From contig NZ_JAGYXY010000009.1 in the NCBI RefSeq assembly GCF_018362775.1, positions 1-64,000 of the forward strand: a stretch of DNA of 64,000 nucleotides, read 5' to 3'. A program made the position numbers and the translations under genes. The notes under the pieces are model-generated. The model made no database searches and was not told the DNA's origin. It worked only from the letters and a program-made list of their open reading frames with translations. Origin of the DNA: Alistipes montrealensis. Lineage in GTDB: Bacteria; Bacteroidota; Bacteroidia; Bacteroidales; Rikenellaceae. Shown piece by piece: positions 52,300 through 61,500 of this stretch; position 1 is the first letter of the stretch, and each line of letters begins with the position of its first letter.

Positions 52300-52334
52300 A
52301 ATAAATGCCGGAGTCCCAGACTCCGGCATTTATT
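52300..52334. terminator. Bidirectional terminator between the GH125 gene and the regulator gene
   Basis: A perfect 16-bp stem (52300-52315 with 52319-52334) with a CCA loop, AT-rich at the base. It lies between the two convergent genes. Confidence 0.88.
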
Positions 52335-52348
52335 GTTGGGGCTTGTCG

Positions 52349-54832
52349 TTATAGGTTCCGGAACGGATAGGGGTATTCGGCCCCGAACGTCTTCTTGTAT
52401 TCGAGGACGAAGGCTTGGTAACGGCTGCGGGCTTCCTCGTTGCGTTTCAGCCGGTTGAGCGACCGGACCAGGTAGGCTAAGGCCTGGTCGTTGAGCGGAT
52501 CGATGCAGAATACGGCCTCGGCCAGTGCAAGCGTCGTTCCGTAGTCCTCCTCCGCAAAGCATTTCTCCATTTCGATTTGCAGGACGGGTTCCAACGTACG
52601 TTCCACCTCCTCCTTGAACGAGTCGAAAAGCGGCTGGTCGTCGTGTTTGAGGAATTTTCCGCGTGAAAGCAGTTGCACCAGTTCCCCGCGGTTCTCTCCG
52701 ATCTGCTCTGCCGAGATAATCTCCATGCAGCGCGTATAGTCGCAGTAAAAGGCCGGTCCCTGTACGAGCCGGAAACAGCCCTTGCTGTAAACCAGTTCCA
52801 CGTCGTCCAGTTCGCTGAGCGTCTTGCGCAGGTGGTTGATCGTCACGCCGCGCGAGTTTTTCACTTTGTCCTCCGGCTTGTCCGGCCACAGCAGCGTGCT
52901 GAGCCGTTGCGAAGAGATGCCGTCTTCGAAGCTGTTTTGCAGCACGAGGCAGAAAATCTGTCGCTGCCGCGTGGTGAACAGGTAGGTTATATCGCGGTTG
53001 TGGCGGTTGCGGACCATGAAATCACCGAACAGGCAGATCGAATTGGGCCGGGCCGACATCTCTGCGGCTTCTGTTTCGTCCGGCGCTTCGCCCGGCGTTT
53101 TACCTGCGGACTTCCGGCGCCACACAATCCCCCCCCCGATTGCCGTCGCACCTAATACTATGATTAGCACCAGCATCCAGGATGTATCGCTCCTCCGGGG
53201 TTTGGCGTGTCCGGCCAGTTCTTCGGCCGAAATGGGCGGGAATGCCAGCCGATAGACTTTCATCCGCGACTGGATGTCATCGTCGAACTCCTGTACGGTG
53301 GCGAACAGGTCGTCCTGTTGTGCGTCGTAGTAGAGGTTGGCGTTGGTCGTTATTTTGTCGGACCGAATCGGAATCGAGTCGCTCAGTATTTCGTAGCTGC
53401 CGTCCGCGATCGAGAAGCGGTAGAGGTGCAGGTAGGAGTTCGAGACGCTCTCGGGGTAGCAGAGTGTGTAAAAACACGAATCGTTGAGGATCACCATGTT
53501 GCGTACGGGGACCGAATTGGTCTTCCGCCACGGTATTTCCCAGAGTTTCGAGATGCGGCCCGTCGTGAGGTCGAGGCGGTGCAGGTCGTAGAAATAGTAA
53601 CGCCCGACGGACTGGTCGCCCGATTCGTTGCCCATGCCGCCGAAGATGTAAATCGAGTTGTTCTCCTTCAGGTAGCCCATCGAGGAGAAATAGCGCGGGA
53701 AGAGCGGGTCGCCGCTGAATTCGCCCAGCGGCTCCCAGTGTTTCGCCTGCAGGTCGTAGGTGTGGAACTCGCGGCTGTAACTCATGTTGCCGAACCCTCC
53801 GAAAATCGTGTAACGGCCCTGTTCGGGGTCGAAATAACACCCGTGGTGATGCAGCTGCGTCGGCATGTGTTCCCGGCACTCGGTGCTCCAGCGATAGGTG
53901 TCCAGGTCGAGGCAGGCCATGGCGGGGCAGTCTGCGGGCGAGGTCTCGTCGTAAACCTCGTAGGCGTAGAGTTTGTTGTGCGCCGGGTCGATGAAGTTCA
54001 TGCCGAGAACCAGTTTCAGCGGACAACGTTCGGCGAAACGGTGCATTTCGGTCTGCTCGGTGCGGACGTTGTATATGAATAGCGTGTCCCGGTTGAAATA
54101 GTAAACCTCCTTGCGTAAGGGGTTGTAATTTGTCCCGGCAACGCTCTGCGATGCGAATGCTGCCCGGTAGCGCCAGTGATAGGCGTCGTTGATCAGCCAT
54201 TCGGGATTCTGGACCCGGCCCTGCGGGCGCCCTTTGGTGTCGTAGACCGTGTTTCCCTCGTTCTGGCTGAGTTCGAACGTGTAATTCTTGCTGTTGCCGA
54301 CCGTGAGGTTCTGGATGGCGAACGAGGGAACGTCGATGATGTGGTCGCTCTTGCCGAAAATGATGATCGGGCTGTAAGTGTCCGGCAGGTTTGCCTGCGT
54401 CGCCGTAAAGGTGCGGTTGTGGATGGTCAGCGTGATCGAGTCGCCTTTGAGGTCGAAGGCGAGTTTCATGCGGAACCAATGGGCGTCGAGCAACTCCTCC
54501 CGGTCGATTTTCGCCGTTATCAGGTTGCATTTCCCCTCTTCGTTGAGTTTGAAGAAGTCGTCGCCCTGCCCGTCGTAGAACAGGTTGTAGATTTTGTCGC
54601 TCTTCTGGTTCTTGATGCGCAGGATGTAACCGATTTCGGTGACCGGATAGAGCCGGATGTCGAATTCGATGTCGAACCGGTCCGCGAACGACGGAACGCG
54701 TTCGTCGAAGACATTGTACGAGGTCCGCTTGTCGATCGGCAATTCGGCGCTGTTGAATTTCAGGCCCTGCGCGGACGCGGTTTGGATCGCAGTCAGTGCA
54801 ATGAGGAGGAGTGTATGGTAGTATCTGCCCAT
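52349..54832 (-). CDS. Membrane-tethered SARP-type (BTAD) transcriptional regulator with Kelch/LamG-like sensor
   Basis: 827 residues. Signal peptide 1-21 (SAQG). About 25-190 is a LamG/concanavalin-like beta sandwich. About 205-545 is a Kelch-type propeller with double-Gly blades (YTIFGGFGNMSYSREF, IYIFGGMGNESGDQS). A membrane helix is at 552-571 (SWMLVLIIVLGATAIGGGIVW). The cytoplasmic part is a winged helix (about 598-690: LFGDFMVRNRHNRDITYLF, SSQRLSTLLWPDKPEDKV, INHLRKTLSELDDV) and a BTAD/TPR domain (about 695-825: KCFAEEDYGTTLALAEAVF, PLNDQALAYLVRSLNRL). The LWPD...LRKTL pattern is the SARP/AfsR hallmark. It is divergent from the SusC/SusD operon, so it probably senses mannan-derived glycans in the periplasm and controls that operon. 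Codons 566-568 form a G9 tract inside the membrane helix. Confidence 0.85.
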   Translation of the reverse strand: MGRYYHTLLLIALTAIQTASAQGLKFNSAELPIDKRTSYNVFDERVPSFADRFDIEFDIRLYPVTEIGYILRIKNQKSDKIYNLFYDGQGDDFFKLNEEGKCNLITAKIDREELLDAHWFRMKLAFDLKGDSITLTIHNRTFTATQANLPDTYSPIIIFGKSDHIIDVPSFAIQNLTVGNSKNYTFELSQNEGNTVYDTKGRPQGRVQNPEWLINDAYHWRYRAAFASQSVAGTNYNPLRKEVYYFNRDTLFIYNVRTEQTEMHRFAERCPLKLVLGMNFIDPAHNKLYAYEVYDETSPADCPAMACLDLDTYRWSTECREHMPTQLHHHGCYFDPEQGRYTIFGGFGNMSYSREFHTYDLQAKHWEPLGEFSGDPLFPRYFSSMGYLKENNSIYIFGGMGNESGDQSVGRYYFYDLHRLDLTTGRISKLWEIPWRKTNSVPVRNMVILNDSCFYTLCYPESVSNSYLHLYRFSIADGSYEILSDSIPIRSDKITTNANLYYDAQQDDLFATVQEFDDDIQSRMKVYRLAFPPISAEELAGHAKPRRSDTSWMLVLIIVLGATAIGGGIVWRRKSAGKTPGEAPDETEAAEMSARPNSICLFGDFMVRNRHNRDITYLFTTRQRQIFCLVLQNSFEDGISSQRLSTLLWPDKPEDKVKNSRGVTINHLRKTLSELDDVELVYSKGCFRLVQGPAFYCDYTRCMEIISAEQIGENRGELVQLLSRGKFLKHDDQPLFDSFKEEVERTLEPVLQIEMEKCFAEEDYGTTLALAEAVFCIDPLNDQALAYLVRSLNRLKRNEEARSRYQAFVLEYKKTFGAEYPYPFRNL
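53129..53137 (-). repeat. G9 tract inside the regulator coding sequence
   Basis: Nine G in the sense strand encode Gly566-Gly567-Gly568 in the membrane helix. One extra G leads to a TAA about a dozen codons later, removing the DNA-binding part. One fewer G shifts to a frame that stays open further. Confidence 0.85.
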
Positions 54833-54856
54833 GATACGTTTGGAGGTTCGGTCTTA

Positions 54857-54864
54857 CAAAGATA
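54857..54864 (-). promoter_or_regulatory. -7 box (TATCTTTG) for the regulator gene
   Basis: Exact TAnnTTTG on the minus strand, 24 bases before the regulator ATG. Confidence 0.6.
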
Positions 54865-54969
54865 ATAATTTATTGGAAATATGAAAATTTTTTACCGGCC
54901 GGCCGCTCCTTGATTCGGATCCGATTGCTAATTTCGCGCCTCGTTCGGCTCCCGGAAAAGCCTTTCCGG

Positions 54970-55037
54970 AGGGTTAAAAAATCGGGGATTAATGATTTTT
55001 TCTGCCGATTAACCGGATTTTAACCCTGTAATTAACC
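54970..55037 (+). promoter_or_regulatory. Candidate SARP operator: TTAACC direct repeats plus inverted copy
   Basis: ATTAACC at 55008-55014, TTTAACC at 55019-55025 and ATTAACC at 55031-55037 are direct repeats starting 11 and 12 bases apart, one helical turn. A partial copy ATTAAT starts at 54988, 20 bases before the first. AGGGTTAAAA at 54970-54979 is an inverted partner of TTTTAACCCT at 55018-55027. SARP regulators of Streptomyces bind heptamer direct repeats 11 bases apart near the -35 region. The adjacent regulator is of that class. The link is inference. Confidence 0.5.
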
Positions 55038-55153
55038 TATCGCACCTCAAATTTATCAAAAAAATACAGGCGGCGGGAGATTGAGGCCAAAGTCGAGCGA
55101 ACGCCTTTCGATTTCTTAAAATTTTTATTAAAACTTACTAACAACTTAAAACT

Positions 55154-57010
55154 ATGAGATTAAACAGACTATTGCGAACATTCGCGTTTACGGCGCTCCT
55201 CGGAGGGCTGGCTGTTTCGGTGAGCTCGTGTAAGGACGACGACACGAAGGGTGAGACGGAAAAGACGATCGGAGAGGTCTCGGGCGTTGTGACGGACGAC
55301 GAGGGCAATGTGCTCGGCGGGGTCGAGGTGTCGATCGCCGATATCGTAGATTTGACGGAGACGAGTGTGACGGCTACGACTACTACCGAGGCCGACGGCC
55401 GCTATACCCTGACCGACGTGCTCGTGGGTTCGCACATGATTACCTGCAAGAAGGCGACTTACCAGACTACGAGCGTGACGCTCAAACCGCAGAAGTTCAA
55501 CGCCGAGGCGATGGCTACGGTCAACATCGAGATGCGTTACGCCGCGGCGAAGATCACGGGTACGGTTCTCGACGCCCGCAACGACGGCGCTCCGCTGGCC
55601 GGGGTCAAGGTGACCATCAGCGAGACCCAGACGGGCATGACCGATGCGAACGGCAAGTACGAGATCGCCAACCTGCCGCTCGACGCCTACGAGCTGACCT
55701 TCTCGCTGAAGGATTACGCGACCGTTACCAAAAAAATGGGCCGCGACGCTTTCGAGAATAACACCGCCGTCCTCGACGTAGTCATGGGCAGCCCCGAGGT
55801 GCTCCGCGGCAAGACGGCATTCGACCTGCGTGATGCCGACAAGTGGTATTACAGCGAATACCGCGGCGGCGGAAACGATACGAGCTACCCGCACTGGGAT
55901 TGGTCGACCGACTATATGGCCGCACTCGATTTCGTGGGTGCATGGCAGGAGCAGAACGAAGGTACGACGCTCCAGATTCGCAACGACGGGGCCAACCAGA
56001 AGAATCCCGTCGACCTCGATGTCTTCGACTCCTATGTATATGGCAGCAAACTGATCACCGAGGACAACAAGGTGATGACCCTGCAGGTGCGCACGCACAA
56101 TGCCGACTCCGAGAATCCCGCGGTCTTCGGCGTCCAGGTAATCGACCTTTCCGCCGCTGAGCCCGCAGCCGTGAAGATCGGCGGCAACGAAAGCTATGGT
56201 TCGGATTCGTACAAGTCCTTCGGCTTCGACCTGAGCGACTACATCGGCAAGGAGGTCGTGATCGCCGTGGGTATCTACCGCGCCAAGACGGGCGACTACT
56301 GGAAGCAGCTGGTGCTGCGCCGTATCGCTTTCTCGACCGCGAAAATCGACGGCTGGAACTATATCACGGGTACGGCTGTCAACGACGACCTCAAGGATTG
56401 GAAGCTGACCATGGAGATGGTTCGTTCGACGATGCCGCACACCAAGAAGAAGTTCAGCGGCGTTACCGTCTGCGAAGGCGATAAGAACAAGGACAACCGC
56501 CAGGTTGCTTACCACTCGTGGCGCGACAACGCCCATATTGCCGCCGAATGGTCGTTCGTTCCCCGCGTCAAGGACCCGGAGCCGTTTGCCGGCGAGGGTT
56601 ATATCATCAAGACGCGCGGCGGCGGCACGGCGGTTAACACGATTGAGCCGGAAGCCTACCTCTATGCGAAGTTCTCGATTGCCGAGGGCAGCAACAACCT
56701 GACGCTGCGGATCCGCAACTTCGCCGGAGAAGCTACGTTCTTCAAGATCACCGCCATCAAAAACGACGGCACGGTAGAACACATCGTTCCGGCATCGAAT
56801 ACGGCCGCATCTTCCTCGGCAGCCCCCAACGGATGCTGGAAATTTGTCCACCAGAACGGCGGTCCCGGCAACCCGGATGCTTATGCCAAGTTCGTCTACG
56901 ACCTTTCGAAGTTCAACGGCGAAGACGTGGTGCTGGTCCTCGGTGTCTACAAGGGCGAGGAAAACGGCACTGAGAGCAAGGTCTGCATTTACGACGTTGA
57001 GATGAACTAA
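55154..57010 (+). CDS. Surface lipoprotein with carboxypeptidase-regulatory-like domains, first gene of the mannan PUL
   Basis: 618 residues. The lipobox is VSVSSC (Cys26), followed by KDDD, the acidic lipoprotein export signal that sends Bacteroidetes lipoproteins to the cell surface. Two CarboxypepD_reg-like beta sandwiches follow (about 43-118: GVVTDDEGNVLGGVEVSI, EADGRYTLTDVLVG; about 131-210: GTVLDARNDGAPLAGVKVTI, DANGKYEIANLPLD). Residues 215-618 look like two copies of an unknown beta domain, with matching ends (YIGKEVVIAVGIYRAKTGDY; KFNGEDVVLVLGVYKGEENG). A glycan-binding role on the surface is likely by context, not shown. GH76 follows after 106 bases. Confidence 0.8.
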   Translation: MRLNRLLRTFAFTALLGGLAVSVSSCKDDDTKGETEKTIGEVSGVVTDDEGNVLGGVEVSIADIVDLTETSVTATTTTEADGRYTLTDVLVGSHMITCKKATYQTTSVTLKPQKFNAEAMATVNIEMRYAAAKITGTVLDARNDGAPLAGVKVTISETQTGMTDANGKYEIANLPLDAYELTFSLKDYATVTKKMGRDAFENNTAVLDVVMGSPEVLRGKTAFDLRDADKWYYSEYRGGGNDTSYPHWDWSTDYMAALDFVGAWQEQNEGTTLQIRNDGANQKNPVDLDVFDSYVYGSKLITEDNKVMTLQVRTHNADSENPAVFGVQVIDLSAAEPAAVKIGGNESYGSDSYKSFGFDLSDYIGKEVVIAVGIYRAKTGDYWKQLVLRRIAFSTAKIDGWNYITGTAVNDDLKDWKLTMEMVRSTMPHTKKKFSGVTVCEGDKNKDNRQVAYHSWRDNAHIAAEWSFVPRVKDPEPFAGEGYIIKTRGGGTAVNTIEPEAYLYAKFSIAEGSNNLTLRIRNFAGEATFFKITAIKNDGTVEHIVPASNTAASSSAAPNGCWKFVHQNGGPGNPDAYAKFVYDLSKFNGEDVVLVLGVYKGEENGTESKVCIYDVEMN

Positions 57011-57116
57011 TCTGAAAAAATCCTGCGCTTCTGCGGGTATCCTTCCTCCGGACAGGCCTTCGGGCCGCCATGGACGGGAGGATGCTCCGGGGAGCCGGGA
57101 CCGATAACCCTGACTT

Positions 57117-58556
57117 ATGAAAAAAATCATTTCTTTTGCGCTCAGTTCGCTGATGCTGACCACCGTTGCATGCAGCAAGACGAACGAGCCCGACAATACG
57201 GTCCGTATTCCGGAGACACCGTCCGAACAGTCCGTGCAGAACATGACACGGGCCATGGCGCTGGTCGACCGGGCGATAGAATGCTATTTCGAAGGCTCCG
57301 GCATGACCATGTCGCGCTACTACAATCCTTTCACGGGGACCAGTCCCGATGAAAAAGCCAGTGTCTGGATGTACGGTTCGTCGATCGAGGCCGTCAACGC
57401 CATCCTCCGCGGCCTGAAGACCCAGCAGCGCGAGGGTATTCCGGAACTCTACGACCAGCATTTCCAGCGTTACGTTGACCTGCTGGCCCAGCTCTACGAA
57501 AATGCCGATTACTACCTGGGAACCTATACCCTGACTTCGTTCACGCAGACCCGGAAATGGACCGTCTACGGCGTGAACCGCGGCAGCGACAAGGGTTCGG
57601 CGCAGGTCGACGGCGTCCTGAACGTTTACGACGACCAGCAGTGGCTGATCCGCGAGTTCATCGAGGCGTATAAACTGACCGGCGACAAAACCTACCTCGA
57701 AAAGGCCGAGTACCTGACCGAGTATGTGCTCGACGGCTGGGACTGCACGCTCAACGTCGACGGCGACGAAAACGGCGGCATTCCCTGGGGCCCCGGTTAC
57801 ACGACCAAGCACTCGTGCAGCAACGGCCCGATGGTCAGCCCGCTGGTGTGGCTCTACGAGATTTACAAAGGCAAGGACGACCAGACCACGCACCGCTTCA
57901 TCGACATCGACAAGAAGCGCAAGAGCGAGACGGTCAAGAAGAGCCGCTACTACCTCGACTTCGCCAAGAAGGTCTACGACTGGCAGAAATCGACGCTGCT
58001 CCGCAGCGACGGCGTTTACCACGACATGCGCGGCGGATGCGTTCCCAACTGCGACGTGGCTTACGAATGGGTCGGCGGCGTGCGCTACCGCGCCAACACC
58101 CAGTTGACGCGCAGCGAAGGCGAAGCGCTCTCCTACAACTGCGGCACGATGCTTTCGGGCGCTGCCGACCTCTACCGCGTAACCCGCCTGGGCGAGTACC
58201 TGGAGGATTTCCAGCAGCTTTCCGATGCCAGCTTCAACTACTTCGGCAAACTCAACCAGAACGTCCCGGGCTACTATACGTACAGCGTCCTGGGCTTCAA
58301 CGACTGGTTCAACGGCGTGATGATGCGCGGCTGGGTCGACGGACACAAGTTCTACCCGTCGGTTTCGGCGCCCCTGGCGAGCTTCCAGGCCAATCTCGAC
58401 TACGCCTGGTCGCACTTCCTGCGCAACGGCCTGTTGCCTACCAACCTGCTCGTAGGCTGGAACCAGGACCGCGGCAAGAACAATGTCGACGGACAGTTCA
58501 TCTTTGCCTTTGCCGCAGAGTATGCCGGGCTGGCCCGCTACGAATTAGAAAAGTAA
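57117..58556 (+). CDS. GH76 family endo-alpha-1,6-mannanase lipoprotein
   Basis: 479 residues. The lipobox is MLTTVAC (Cys19), followed by SKTNEPDN. The (alpha/alpha)6 barrel shows the GH76 catalytic Asp pair in NVYDDQQWLIREF (Asp172-Asp173), EYVLDGWDCTLNVDGDENGG and GIPWGPGYTTKHSCSNGPMVS. YEWVGGVRYRANTQ, LSYNCGTMLSGAADLY and GFNDWFNGVMMRGWVDG complete the fold. Family members cut alpha-1,6-mannan backbones of yeast and fungal cell walls. Second gene of the PUL, 16 bases before susC. As a lipoprotein it may act at the surface to make mannan oligosaccharides for SusC/D import. Confidence 0.92.
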   Translation: MKKIISFALSSLMLTTVACSKTNEPDNTVRIPETPSEQSVQNMTRAMALVDRAIECYFEGSGMTMSRYYNPFTGTSPDEKASVWMYGSSIEAVNAILRGLKTQQREGIPELYDQHFQRYVDLLAQLYENADYYLGTYTLTSFTQTRKWTVYGVNRGSDKGSAQVDGVLNVYDDQQWLIREFIEAYKLTGDKTYLEKAEYLTEYVLDGWDCTLNVDGDENGGIPWGPGYTTKHSCSNGPMVSPLVWLYEIYKGKDDQTTHRFIDIDKKRKSETVKKSRYYLDFAKKVYDWQKSTLLRSDGVYHDMRGGCVPNCDVAYEWVGGVRYRANTQLTRSEGEALSYNCGTMLSGAADLYRVTRLGEYLEDFQQLSDASFNYFGKLNQNVPGYYTYSVLGFNDWFNGVMMRGWVDGHKFYPSVSAPLASFQANLDYAWSHFLRNGLLPTNLLVGWNQDRGKNNVDGQFIFAFAAEYAGLARYELEK

Positions 58557-58572
58557 CCCAACTTAAAACCGA

Positions 58573-61500
58573 ATGATTATGGAGAATATTTCACATCCGC
58601 GGCGGGGCTTCTTCGGCCTGCTGATGAGTCTCCTCCTTGTTTTTGCAACCTCCTCGGCGTGGGCGCAGAACGCAACGGTGACCGGAGTCGTGACCGACAG
58701 CAGCAATGAACCGGTCGTCGGCGCCACCGTCGTCGCCAAAAATACGAATATCGGTGCTGTGACCGACGGCGAAGGCCGCTATACGATCACCGTTCCGGCC
58801 AATGCGACGCTTTCGTTCTCGTTCGTGGGCCTCACGGGCAAGGAAGAGAAGGTCAACGGCCGTACGACGATCAACGTCGTGCTGAGCAGCGACCAAACGC
58901 TGATCAACGACGTTGTGGTCGTGGGTTACGGCGTCCAGAAACGCGGTTCGATTACGGGAGCCGTGGCTGCGGTCCGGGGTTCGGAGATGATCCACACCAA
59001 GAGCGAGAACCCGCAGAACATGCTCACGGGCCGCGTGGCCGGTGTTCGTGTCTGGCAGAAGAGCTCCGAGCCGGGAACTTATAACGCCAATTTCGACATC
59101 CGCGGTCTGGGAAGCCCGCTGGTGATCATCGACGGCATTCCCCGTTCGGTGGAGGATTTCCAGCGCATGAATCCCAGCGACATCGACGATGTTTCGGTGC
59201 TGAAGGATGCCGCAGCGGCCATCTACGGCCTGCGCGCCGCCAACGGCGTTGTGCTCGTCACCACCAAGAAAGGTCAGCAGGGCAAGGCGAAAGTGAGCTA
59301 CAACGGCTCCTATACGTTCCAGGTCCCCTCGAAGATGCCCAAGCTGGCCGACGCTTTCGGGACCATGACGCTCTACAACGAAATGGCGATGAACAAGGTC
59401 AGCGGCGGCGCTCCCGTCTACCTGGAGAAGGATTTCGAGGACTACCGTACCGGCGCACGCCGCACGACCGACTGGAACAGCCTGATTTTTGCCGATTTCG
59501 CCCCGCAGACGCAGCACGATGTCAGCATTTCGGGCGGCAGCGAGAAGACGCAGTATTTCGTCAGCCTGGGCTATTTCTACCAGGAAGGCTTCTTCCGCTC
59601 GGGCGACCTCAATTACGATAAATTCAACCTGCGCTCGAACCTGACGACCGAGATTTTCAAAGGCCTGACTTTCGACCTGAAGATCAACGGCATGGCCGAC
59701 GAGCGTAACAATCCCTATTCGACTTCGACGGACATCATCCGCAACTACTGGCGTCAGGGCGTGCTCTTCCCCGCCTATGCCGACCCCGAGAATACGATGC
59801 TCAACTACGAAGGTCTCGACCTCGACGAGAATACCGTTGCCAAGATGACCTCCGACGTTTCGGGCTACCGCAAATACAAGCAGAAATCCTTCCAGTCGTC
59901 GGCGTCGCTGACCTATGACCTCGGAACGCTGACGCACGCTTTGCAGGGTCTTTCGGTCAAGGGAATGCTCAGCTACGACTACCGCATGGACAACAACGAA
60001 ATCTTCCAGCGGGAGTATTCGCTCTATGCCCCCGATCCCACTACGGGAAGCTACCTGCAAAAACTTTACAACAATAGTTCGCCCAACCGGCTCAAGCGCG
60101 AGTTCTACGACCGCCAGCAGACCCTGGGCCAGATCACGATCAACTACGACCGCACGTTCAACGGCGTTCACAAGGTCGGCGCGCTGGTCGGCTGGGAGGT
60201 CCAGAAGATCAAGGGCGACAACTTCTACGCCCAGCGCGAACTGGCCTTTGCGACCCCCTACCTGTTCAACGGTACGGATTCGAACAAGGACAGCGGCGCC
60301 AATTCCGGCAGCATCTACGAAAAGGCCTACGGCGCACTGATCGGCCGTCTCAACTATGCCTACGACGACCGCTACCTGCTCGAAGCGCAGTTCCGCTACG
60401 ACGGTTCGTCGCAGTTCGCCAAGGGTCACCGCTGGGGCTTCTTCCCTTCGATTTCCGCCGGATGGCGCATCTCGGAGGAGCCGTTCTTCAAATCCTGTTC
60501 GGCCCTCTCGTTCATCAACCAATTCAAACTGCGTGCGAGCTACGGCGAAATGGGTGACGATACGGGCGCCGAATACGACTGGGTGATGGGGTATACCTAT
60601 CCGTCGACGAACAGCAACGGCGAAAACGGTTATTATAACCAGTACGCCCCGGGATATATCTTCGGCGGCAATGTGATCATGGGCGTCGACCCGAAAGCCA
60701 TTCCGAACATCGGCATTTCGTGGTTTACGGCCCGTACGTTCAACGTCGGCGTCGACTTCGAGGCCTGGAACGGCCTGCTGGGCATTTCGTTCGATTACTT
60801 CGACCGCCACATGTCGGGCCTGTACGCTCGTCCCGAGGGCGATTTCCAGACGGTTATCGGCGCCACGGCCCCGCGTCTGAATGCCAACAGCAGCCGCAAC
60901 ATGGGTCTCGAACTCCAGATCACCCACCGCAACAAGGTCGGCGAATTTTCCTACGACCTCCGGGGTATCGCCACCATCACGCGCAACAAGTACCTCAAAG
61001 CGGTTCAGAACGGCGGCTACGGCAACTCCTACGACCGCTGGCGCCACGACAACCTGAACAACCGTTTCCAGGGCGTGCAGTTCGGCTACGAGTCGGCCGG
61101 GCGTTACCAGGACTGGAACGACATCTGGAACTATCCGATCTACAAGGATAACAACCTCCTGCCGGGCGATTATAAATACGTCGACTGGAACGGCGACGGC
61201 GAGATCAACTCGCTCGACGAGCATCCTTTCGCCTTCGACCAGACGCCGTGGCTCAACTTCAGCCTCAACTTCTCCTGCTCGTGGAAAGGCCTCGACCTGA
61301 GCATGCTTTTCCAGGGCTCGGCACTGGGCTCGATGCAATATCAGGAGCCGCTTTACGCCATCTGGGGCAAGGACGGCGGCGGTGCGCTGGAGCAGTTCCT
61401 CGACCGCTGGCATCCCGTCGACCCGACGGCCGACCCCTATGCGCCCTCTACGAAGTGGACCGGCGGGCACTACGCCTACACGGGCCATTCGCCGATCGCA

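Larger units (their letters stand above)
54833..55153. other. 321-base divergent region between the regulator and the mannan PUL
   Basis: It holds the regulator's -7 box (54857-54864) and the TTAACC array (54970-55037). No TAnnTTTG consensus is found before the first PUL gene, which fits an activator-dependent promoter. The 100 bases before the ATG at 55154 are A/T-rich with no Shine-Dalgarno sequence. No small gene is seen. Confidence 0.7.
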
